Both the position numbers and the translations under genes were made by a program. A stretch of DNA of 64,000 bases from assembly GCF_018100785.1 (NCBI RefSeq), contig NZ_JAGJEC010000001.1, positions 1,116,001 through 1,180,000 on the forward strand. Direction: 5' to 3'. The DNA is from Maribacter sp. MMG018 (lineage in GTDB: Bacteria; Bacteroidota; Bacteroidia; Flavobacteriales; Flavobacteriaceae). Numbering within the stretch: the first letter of the stretch is position 1; every line of letters begins with the position of its first letter. Shown piece by piece: positions 54,390 to 62,177 of the stretch. The notes under the pieces were generated by a model. That model made no database searches, was not told the DNA's origin, and saw only the letters and a list, made by a program, of their open reading frames with translations.

Positions 54390-57176
54390 ATGAACAATTC
54401 TATGCGTTTATTAATATCTATTTTAGGGCTGCTATTGGCCTCTCAAATGAATGCGCAAAATCTAAAGGACATAGTAGTAAGTGAGAGCGGAAAAGAGGTC
54501 GATGGATTGATAGGGTCATTGAATCAGAAATTGGATTTAGCCAGTCCCGTACCTGTTGTTTCCTACGAAGTGGATGGTAAAAAAGGGGATCCCCATAAGG
54601 CAATTACATTTAATGTAGTACCCGATAAAGATTTTACAAAAGGATATAAGGCTGTTGTTACGTTTACAAATAGATCTGCCGATACCGTTGCACTTTCCAA
54701 TGTTGTTCCCTTGGGTATAGAGAATAAAACGGTTTATATAACCGGAAAAGGAGATAATCATTTGTCTAGGACCCATTTGTTTAGGCCCGATCGTATTCCT
54801 GTAAATGTTATCGTACCCGACAATGCATGGGAATTGGGGTATTCGGGAACAAATATCGATGGGGACCTATCAATTTGCGCACTTACCAGAAGAGACCCTG
54901 AGAGTTTAAAAAATGCTCAAGCAAAAAGATTCGAGACACTTGTTGGACCAGGTGGGTCCGTAAGTTATGTCCTATATGCCGAGCTATATAAAGGGGGGTG
55001 GCAAAATGGCCTTAGAAGAATATTTCAAGAGAGGCACTTGTACGACGTAGAGGAATTTGATAATTCGCTCTATGAAAGAGAAGACCTAAAATGGATACGG
55101 AACGCGTATGTTATTCATCTCATAATGTCTTGGGACAAAAATTTTTACGATTCTCAAAAAGGAGGCTATACGGTTAATGAATTCTTGGCAAGGGGAAGAA
55201 GATTGTATGGTGGTGATGACGCATTGGGCCTATGGCCGACATGGCCTACTTTGGGCACTGATCAAAGAAATCAGTTTGATCTATTTAGGGAACTCCCCGG
55301 CGGATTACCAAAAATAAAGCAATTGGCCAACGAATTTAGAAAAGATGGTACAGTGTTTTTTCTCTGCTATAACCCTTGGGATGAAAGCTCTAGGGAAGAA
55401 GGTCATATGTCGGGTATAGCCGACCTGATCAAAGAAACCGATGCCGATGGCGTAGTGTTGGATACCAAAGGGTCATCGAGCAAAGAATATCAAGATGCGG
55501 CAGATAGCATTAAAGAAGGAGTTATTATGTATAGTGAAGGTATGGCGGTACCTAAGGACATGCAGGGTATTGTTTCGGGCCGTGTGCATAATGCACTGTA
55601 CTATCCCCCGTTTTTAAACCTTAATAAATTTATTAAGCCAGAGTTTGCTCTATTTAGGGTTGGTGAGCTTTTTAAAGAACCCATAAAAAGAGAATTCGCT
55701 TTGGCCTTTTTCAATGGGCATGGTACAGAACTGAATATTTTTGCTCCAGGTCAGCCTTCATGGGTAAACGAACAATATAAGTATCTGGGAAGAACCAGTA
55801 GAATTCTCAGGGAAAACTCTCCGAATTTTAGCTCTAGCGCATATACACCGTTGATTACGACGCTTCACGATGGTATATATGTTAACGAGTGGCCTTTGGA
55901 CGAAAAGACCATATATACTGTTTTTAGTTTAATTCCAGAGGGATTCAAAGAAGTGTTGTTCGAAGTAGATGTAGAAGAAGATTTTCATTTTGTCGATTTG
56001 TGGCATCATAAAGAAGTAGATCCGGTTTTAAAGGATGACAGGTATTATATTGAAGTAGAAACCGATGCTTTTAATAAATCTTATTTAGGAAGTAATAATG
56101 AGAGCGAAGTGGATTGTATTGCCAAGCTTCCCAAACTCCTCGATACAGATTTAGAGAACGATGTGTTGCGGGTATCCGCTTCCACTGGTTCCGTCATAAA
56201 AATATGGGCAGGAGAACCATCGTACGATAAGAAGGCAGTAGAACTGGAAGTGGGCCAACACACCATAAGGTTATTGGACTACTTGGGTAGGTATGAGGGC
56301 AAAGTGGTCATACAGCTTTTTGAAAACGACATTTTACAAGATGAGAATGTCGTAAATATAAAACCAGGTACGCCCAGGCTGGCCAGCGTGGTAGAAAAAA
56401 CAGAGATAAAGAAGAAGGTAAAGGGAATGGTAAGAATACCAGAGGGCCAATTTACTTTTAAAGGTACCCATGGTGATGGTTTTATACCTTATCCAATGTA
56501 CAGAGAGGGGCAAGTTTTTGAAATGGACAGCTACCTAATGGACAAACACCCAGTTACCAATGCTGAATTTAAAAAATTTATCGATGCTACCGACTATCGC
56601 CCTGCCGATGAAGATAATTTTCTAAGGCATTGGACAGGTGGTAACATCCCCGAAGGGCAAAAAGATTTTCCCGTGGTCTATGTTAGTTATGAAGATGCCA
56701 AGGCCTTTGCCAAATGGGCCAAAAAAAGACTGCCTACGGAACTGGAGTGGCAATATGCAGCACAAGCGGGAGACGGCAGGGAATGGCCGTGGTCGAATAA
56801 AACAGATGATATTTATAGAGAACAGGAGTCCATTACCGCAACCTTGACCGTGTTTAAGATCAAAGGCATTGATGAAAAGTATTGCAATTTGGGAAATGGA
56901 GAGATGGATCCCATAGGTAAATATCCAAAAGGGGCCAACCCATACGGACTGGAAGATTTGGTGGGGTCCGTTTGGCAAATGACCAATGATCTGTACAAGA
57001 GTGGTTCTTATGACTACATTTTAATGAAAGGCGGCTCGTACTACAACCCGGCCTCTAGCTGGTGGTACGTGCAAGGCGGACCTAGAGAATTGCATTATAG
57101 AGAACATCTTTTAAGGGTTTCTCAAAGTTTTGAAAGAAATGCGACTGTCGGTTTTAGATGTGTAAAAGATTTGTAA
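54390..57176 (+). CDS. Barrel-like glycosidase domain fused to SUMF1/FGE-type domain
   Basis: The protein has 928 residues and a signal peptide (~1-22). Residues ~230-470 look like a (beta/alpha)8-barrel glycosidase core: LKWIRNAYVIHLIMSW, FFLCYNPWDE, DADGVVLDTKGS (Asp358) and IMYSEGM (Glu383). These are candidate catalytic acids, not proven. A beta-sandwich linker follows (~500-670). Residues ~678-925 are a formylglycine-generating-enzyme-like domain (VRIPEGQF, DKHPVTNAEFKKF, RLPTELEWQYAA, GFRCV). The two catalytic cysteines of true FGEs are missing: the site reads GGSYYNPASSWWYVQGG. It follows the FG-GAP genes by 88 bp. Confidence 0.7.
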   Translation: MNNSMRLLISILGLLLASQMNAQNLKDIVVSESGKEVDGLIGSLNQKLDLASPVPVVSYEVDGKKGDPHKAITFNVVPDKDFTKGYKAVVTFTNRSADTVALSNVVPLGIENKTVYITGKGDNHLSRTHLFRPDRIPVNVIVPDNAWELGYSGTNIDGDLSICALTRRDPESLKNAQAKRFETLVGPGGSVSYVLYAELYKGGWQNGLRRIFQERHLYDVEEFDNSLYEREDLKWIRNAYVIHLIMSWDKNFYDSQKGGYTVNEFLARGRRLYGGDDALGLWPTWPTLGTDQRNQFDLFRELPGGLPKIKQLANEFRKDGTVFFLCYNPWDESSREEGHMSGIADLIKETDADGVVLDTKGSSSKEYQDAADSIKEGVIMYSEGMAVPKDMQGIVSGRVHNALYYPPFLNLNKFIKPEFALFRVGELFKEPIKREFALAFFNGHGTELNIFAPGQPSWVNEQYKYLGRTSRILRENSPNFSSSAYTPLITTLHDGIYVNEWPLDEKTIYTVFSLIPEGFKEVLFEVDVEEDFHFVDLWHHKEVDPVLKDDRYYIEVETDAFNKSYLGSNNESEVDCIAKLPKLLDTDLENDVLRVSASTGSVIKIWAGEPSYDKKAVELEVGQHTIRLLDYLGRYEGKVVIQLFENDILQDENVVNIKPGTPRLASVVEKTEIKKKVKGMVRIPEGQFTFKGTHGDGFIPYPMYREGQVFEMDSYLMDKHPVTNAEFKKFIDATDYRPADEDNFLRHWTGGNIPEGQKDFPVVYVSYEDAKAFAKWAKKRLPTELEWQYAAQAGDGREWPWSNKTDDIYREQESITATLTVFKIKGIDEKYCNLGNGEMDPIGKYPKGANPYGLEDLVGSVWQMTNDLYKSGSYDYILMKGGSYYNPASSWWYVQGGPRELHYREHLLRVSQSFERNATVGFRCVKDL

Positions 57177-57178
57177 AA

Positions 57179-58756
57179 ATGAAAAGACCACTAATTATAT
57201 TGTGCATTCTGTCGTTACTGGTAATTGCTTGTAACCCAAAAAATGAAAACCCTTCAAAAGAGCATGTGATTACCATTTCAAAGGCCATTCTCAAAGATAA
57301 GATTAAGGGAGCATGGGCGGCCCAGACCATCGGAGTTACCTATGGCGGGCCTACAGAGTTCGTTTATCAGAAAAGAATGATAGATGATAGTATACCCATT
57401 ATCTGGACAGACACCACCTTGTATCATATGATGACCCAAAGGCCTGGGCTTTACGATGATATTTATATGGACCTGGCATTTGTTGAAGTGTTGGACAAGA
57501 AAGGATTGAACGCCTCGGCAGAGGCACATGCAGACGCGTATGCGAAATCCCGTTTTTGGTTATGGCATGCCAATCAACAAGGGCGATACAATTATTTGCA
57601 AGGATTAAAGCCGCCCCAAACTGGCCATTGGACGAATAATCCACACGCAGATGATATCGATTTTCAGATAGAGTCGGATTTTATTGGTATCATGAATCCG
57701 GGGATGCCCAATAGCGCATTGGAGTTATGTGATAAAGTAGGTCATATAATGAATTATGGAGACGGGTATTATGGAGGGGTTTTCGTAGCAGGGCTATATG
57801 CAAATGCCTTTGTATATGATAGTATTCCGTTGATTATAGATAATGCCTTAAAATTGATTCCGGCAGAGAGTTCTTTTCATCAATGTATTTCAGATGTAGT
57901 GGAATGGCATCGAAAGTTTCCCAACTATTGGAAGAAAAATTGGCAAATGACAGAGATTAAGTGGGGAGACGATGTTGGGTGTCCTTCCGGAGTATTCCAT
58001 GATTATAATATTGATGCGAAAATTAATGCGGCCTACGTAGTAATAGGCTTGTTATATGGTAATGGCGATTTGTCCAAGACCATGGAGATAGCAACTAGGT
58101 GCGGACAAGATTCTGACTGTAACCCTGCTACTGCAGGTGCCATTATCGGCACTATTATCGGCTATGATAATATTCCGGAGTATTGGTCCAAAGGGTTGGC
58201 GTCTATTGAAGATATGAACTTTATGCATACCCAAATTTCATTGAACAAAGTATACGACCTAAGCTATGATCATGCTGTAGAAACCATTTTAAAAAATGGG
58301 GGCGAGGAATCGGCATCCGATCTTAAAATAATATTGCAAGAACCTAAGCCCGCTGCTCTAGAGGAGAATTTTAAGGGGCATGCCTTGGGTTCAAGGTCTA
58401 AAGTGAACAAAACAATACAATTTGCGGATGAACAAGAATATGAAATTGATTTTCAAGGTATTGGTGTAGTGTTAAAGGGTAGGGCGTGGAATACCGATTT
58501 TAAAGATAAATATGCGCTTGAAACAACTGAGGAAACATTGAATGGATATCATTTAAACGTCGATTTTTTTATCGATGGGGAATTTATAAAAACAATGGAT
58601 CTTCCTCTAGATTTTGCAGAACGTTCCTATGAGTTGTTTTTTAAATATCAATTGCCGCCAGGCAGACATACCCTAAAATTAAGAGTGAAGAACCCTCACA
58701 AGAAAGTTTACCTAGACATAGGGGATATCATAACCTATCAAGAAAATAACATCTAA
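57179..58756 (+). CDS. Exported ADP-ribosylglycohydrolase-fold lipoprotein
   Basis: The protein has 525 residues. I chose ATG 57179, 2 bp after the upstream stop, because it gives MKRPLIILCILSLLVIAC with a lipobox at Cys18; a frame starting 7 codons upstream spoils the signal. Residues ~36-380 match the ADP-ribosylglycohydrolase family. GAWAAQTIGVTYGG, LYDDIYMDLAF (DD at 93-94) and CGQDSDCNPATAGAIIG hold the metal-binding Asp positions. Residues ~400-525 form a beta-sandwich, perhaps carbohydrate-binding. Because it is exported and inside a glycan operon, an N- or O-glycoside is a likelier substrate than ADP-ribose (inference). Confidence 0.8.
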   Translation: MKRPLIILCILSLLVIACNPKNENPSKEHVITISKAILKDKIKGAWAAQTIGVTYGGPTEFVYQKRMIDDSIPIIWTDTTLYHMMTQRPGLYDDIYMDLAFVEVLDKKGLNASAEAHADAYAKSRFWLWHANQQGRYNYLQGLKPPQTGHWTNNPHADDIDFQIESDFIGIMNPGMPNSALELCDKVGHIMNYGDGYYGGVFVAGLYANAFVYDSIPLIIDNALKLIPAESSFHQCISDVVEWHRKFPNYWKKNWQMTEIKWGDDVGCPSGVFHDYNIDAKINAAYVVIGLLYGNGDLSKTMEIATRCGQDSDCNPATAGAIIGTIIGYDNIPEYWSKGLASIEDMNFMHTQISLNKVYDLSYDHAVETILKNGGEESASDLKIILQEPKPAALEENFKGHALGSRSKVNKTIQFADEQEYEIDFQGIGVVLKGRAWNTDFKDKYALETTEETLNGYHLNVDFFIDGEFIKTMDLPLDFAERSYELFFKYQLPPGRHTLKLRVKNPHKKVYLDIGDIITYQENNI

Positions 58757-58776
58757 AAAAACAGAAAACGACCAAA

Positions 58777-61700
58777 ATGAAATTAAATCAATACCTCTTT
58801 TTATTGCTATTTGTTTGTATGTCCAATGGCATAGCCCAAACCAAAGATAATGATCCTATCCATGTAGGTTTTTTGGGAGCAGGACTCGAGAAGGAAGAAG
58901 CAATGGCCGTTCGTAGGTTTTTGTCGGAACGAGAACAGTTTAGAACTACCTATATCAAAGACGATATAATTAGGGAAAAAGAAATTAAAAACGAAGATTA
59001 TACCCATTTATGGATTCATCAAATGGAGAAAAACCATGGTGTATATAATGATAAGGCCACAGGAGATAAAATAAAAACATTCGTAAAAAACGGAGGCCAC
59101 CTTATTCTTTCAATGGAGGCGGTGCGATTATTAAATGAGTGGGGTATAGAGAAAAACGCGTACCAAATAGAGAACGATACCGTTACGGACGATGGCTTTG
59201 GCAGGCCATTGGGTTTTCATGGATTTAAATCCCATCCAATTTTTGATGGAATGCACGGAGGGTCCTATCCATGGAAAAGTAAGGAAGACCATATTGTACG
59301 CAAAGTAGGGTTCTTTGGTAATCAATTGCCAGATACGACAATTGCGAAAGTACTGGGTGTGGAGTGGACCTATATTACATTTCATGAAGACAATAAACTG
59401 GTTATGGAATACCGGTTGGGAAAAGGGAGTATAATAGCAGTTGGGGCCTTTACCTATTTTGCCAAAGAGAATTATAACCGTGCACAGCTAAACAAGTTTT
59501 ATGAGAATATATTGGAGTATACCGCGGGTAATATTAAAGAGGTAAAAGCCAATAATTGGGATTATTCCCCGCAAAAAGTTGTTGGGTTCACTAAAGGGCT
59601 ACCAACTATTGATGCACCGGTCGCTACCGAATGGAGTTTGCCCCAAGCATCAATAGCGCTTAAAAAAGAAAAAGCCTCGGATGATGTGGTTATTCTTACC
59701 GGGCGTAGAATGATGGCCGTAGGAAAACAAAAAGGAGGGCTAGACGAAATATGGACCAATCCCTTTATGTCTTTCAGGGATGTAATTACAGGTGTTAAGT
59801 TAAAAGGGCAAAAATCGATTGTTTGGTTGAACGATCTAACACCCTCAATAACGTCTTCACCAGAGTTGTTGGTCAGGGAATATGAATTGGGGCCGGGTTC
59901 TTTAAAAGAAATAGTAACTGTTTCGCCTGATAACCCTGTAGCTGTTATTCATTATGAATGGGAGAGTAGCGAAATAGAAAAGATAGTATTGACCTATACT
60001 TCCAATTTTAGATATATGTGGCCCTATTCGGAAAGAGTCGCTTCTACGATCCGTTATACATGGTCTCCTGAAATGAATGCCGCGGTAGCTACGGCCCAAT
60101 CAAATACCTTGGTCAGTATTATGGGGTTCAGTAATAGCCCTGAAAATTCTGTAATGGGGCAGTATGACGGGTTCGTGTTCAAAGATAATGGAGCGTCGGG
60201 TATAAAAACCGAGAACAAACAGGTGAGTGGTTTTTTTAGCTTCGATGCACAAAAGATGAACGGCAAGTTGAGCGCATATTTAACAGCAGATGAGCAGGGA
60301 CTCGATAAAGCAGGTGATATGTATGCCGAAAGTATAAAGGACTTCGAGTTTTTGTACAAAAAGGCATCTCAATATTATAACAATTTGCTCAAGTCCAGTT
60401 TAATGTTGACCACTCCCGACAAAAAATTCAATGAAGGATATCGTTGGGCCTTACTTCACTCCGATCAGTTTTTTCAAGAAACTCCTAGTATTGGTACAAC
60501 CATGGTGGCCGGACTCGGAACAACCGAGCGTGGTTGGGATGGAGGGCAAAAAATTAGTGGTAGACCCGGATATTCGTGGTATTTTGGAAGGGATGGGCAA
60601 TGGTGTGCTTTTGCCGTGAATGCCTATGGAGGCCATGAACAGGTTAAAAAAATGCTCAAGGTATTTGCCAAATATCAAAGTCTGAACGGTAAAATATACC
60701 ATGAACTTACCACAAGTGGCGCGGTACATTATGACGCCTCAGACGCAACACCGTTGTACGTAGTTCTTGCGGCACATTACCTTAAATATTCTGGAGATGT
60801 AGCGTTCATTAAAGAAATATGGCCTTCTATAAAAAGAGCCATGGATTTTTGTTATAGTACGGATACTGATGGTGATGGGCTTATCGAAATTACAGATGTA
60901 GGCCATGGTTGGATAGAAGGAGGGGCCTTGTTCGGCACCCATACAGAAGTGTATTTGGCAGGTTGCTGGGCGGCGGCACTGGATGCGGCATCCTATATGG
61001 CATCTACCGTAGAGGAGCCTGGGTTGGCAAGTTCATATGCCAGTGATGCAAAAGAGGTTAAAAGAAGTATAGATGATGATTTTTGGGATAGTGAAAAGGA
61101 GTATTTCTATGTTGGTAAGATGAAGGATGGGTCTTTTATGGAAGAAGAGTCTGTATTGAGTGGAGTGCCTATTTATCTAGATGCCGTTACCGATTCTGAT
61201 AAGGCTATGAAAACGGCAAAGTCGTTCGCATCCAATTTTTATTCGACAGATTGGGGAGTAAGGATACTGCCCGAGAATAGTAAAAAATTTCACCCAGGTT
61301 CATATCATAGCGGAATGGTTTGGCCACTTTTTGGAGGATGGGCATCTTTGGCGGAGTATAAGACAGGAAATTATGCTAGTGCCTATAATCATATAATGAG
61401 CAATCTTTTGATCTATGAAGATTGGAACTTAGGAGGTGTAGAGGAAACTTTGAACGGTAGTGAATATAAACCGGCAGGGGTGTGTAGCCAACAAGGGTGG
61501 TCGGAAACTATGGTGTTACAACCTATTTATGAGGGAATGTTGGGGCTCTCTCCCGATGCCTTGAACCATAGTGTGTCGTTGGAACCAAATTTTCCTTGGA
61601 ACTGGAACAAGGTAAAAGTAGAGAATATCAAATTCGGTGACCATAATATCAATTTTAGGCTAGATAAGACCGACAAGTCTACAACATATCATTTTTGGTC

Positions 61701-62169
61701 TACAGGGGGCAGTCGGGCAACATTGAATTTTTCTACAAGCTTACCTCTTGGGACCATTATAGAAAAAGTAACGATAGACGGAAAACAAACAGAGTATACA
61801 ACAGAAAAAGGTGCAGAAAGTATTAAGGTGAAGTTTAGTCCTATAGCAATTGCAGACGCTGTTGAGGTCAACATTGTTCATAAAAAGGGTATCGGGGCGC
61901 TTCCAATAATAAATGACCCAAAACCGGGAGACAAGAATGTCGGAGCAAAACTTATAGGTCAAAATCTTTCGGATAAAACGTTTGTCGTGGAGGTGGAAGG
62001 TATACCTGGACATACCTATCAATTTAAGGTAATGTCGAACATGAAAATCAAAAAGATAACCAATGCAGTAGTGTTAAGTAAGGAACGAAACGAGTATATG
62101 TTAGAGTTTTCTATACCCGATTCTTCTAAAAAATATGAACGCCAACAAATTTTATTCAATTTAAAATAA
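58777..62169 (+). CDS. GATase-like domain fused to six-hairpin glycosidase
   Basis: The protein has 1130 residues with a signal peptide (~1-20). Residues ~25-250 resemble the ThuA/GATase-like fold (VGFLGAGL, THLWIHQ, GGHLILSMEAVRLL, GKGSIIAVGAF). A beta-rich region spans ~260-520. Residues ~540-930 form an (alpha/alpha)6 glycosidase domain. GYSWYFGRDGQW, TDTDGDGLIEI and GGVEETLNG are typical of glucoamylase/GH63/debranching-like enzymes, with acidic residues in the right places. The last ~200 residues are beta-rich. It probably cleaves an oligosaccharide in the periplasm or on the surface. It follows the previous gene by 20 bp. Confidence 0.75.
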   Translation: MKLNQYLFLLLFVCMSNGIAQTKDNDPIHVGFLGAGLEKEEAMAVRRFLSEREQFRTTYIKDDIIREKEIKNEDYTHLWIHQMEKNHGVYNDKATGDKIKTFVKNGGHLILSMEAVRLLNEWGIEKNAYQIENDTVTDDGFGRPLGFHGFKSHPIFDGMHGGSYPWKSKEDHIVRKVGFFGNQLPDTTIAKVLGVEWTYITFHEDNKLVMEYRLGKGSIIAVGAFTYFAKENYNRAQLNKFYENILEYTAGNIKEVKANNWDYSPQKVVGFTKGLPTIDAPVATEWSLPQASIALKKEKASDDVVILTGRRMMAVGKQKGGLDEIWTNPFMSFRDVITGVKLKGQKSIVWLNDLTPSITSSPELLVREYELGPGSLKEIVTVSPDNPVAVIHYEWESSEIEKIVLTYTSNFRYMWPYSERVASTIRYTWSPEMNAAVATAQSNTLVSIMGFSNSPENSVMGQYDGFVFKDNGASGIKTENKQVSGFFSFDAQKMNGKLSAYLTADEQGLDKAGDMYAESIKDFEFLYKKASQYYNNLLKSSLMLTTPDKKFNEGYRWALLHSDQFFQETPSIGTTMVAGLGTTERGWDGGQKISGRPGYSWYFGRDGQWCAFAVNAYGGHEQVKKMLKVFAKYQSLNGKIYHELTTSGAVHYDASDATPLYVVLAAHYLKYSGDVAFIKEIWPSIKRAMDFCYSTDTDGDGLIEITDVGHGWIEGGALFGTHTEVYLAGCWAAALDAASYMASTVEEPGLASSYASDAKEVKRSIDDDFWDSEKEYFYVGKMKDGSFMEEESVLSGVPIYLDAVTDSDKAMKTAKSFASNFYSTDWGVRILPENSKKFHPGSYHSGMVWPLFGGWASLAEYKTGNYASAYNHIMSNLLIYEDWNLGGVEETLNGSEYKPAGVCSQQGWSETMVLQPIYEGMLGLSPDALNHSVSLEPNFPWNWNKVKVENIKFGDHNINFRLDKTDKSTTYHFWSTGGSRATLNFSTSLPLGTIIEKVTIDGKQTEYTTEKGAESIKVKFSPIAIADAVEVNIVHKKGIGALPIINDPKPGDKNVGAKLIGQNLSDKTFVVEVEGIPGHTYQFKVMSNMKIKKITNAVVLSKERNEYMLEFSIPDSSKKYERQQILFNLK

Positions 62170-62177
62170 TGTGAAGA

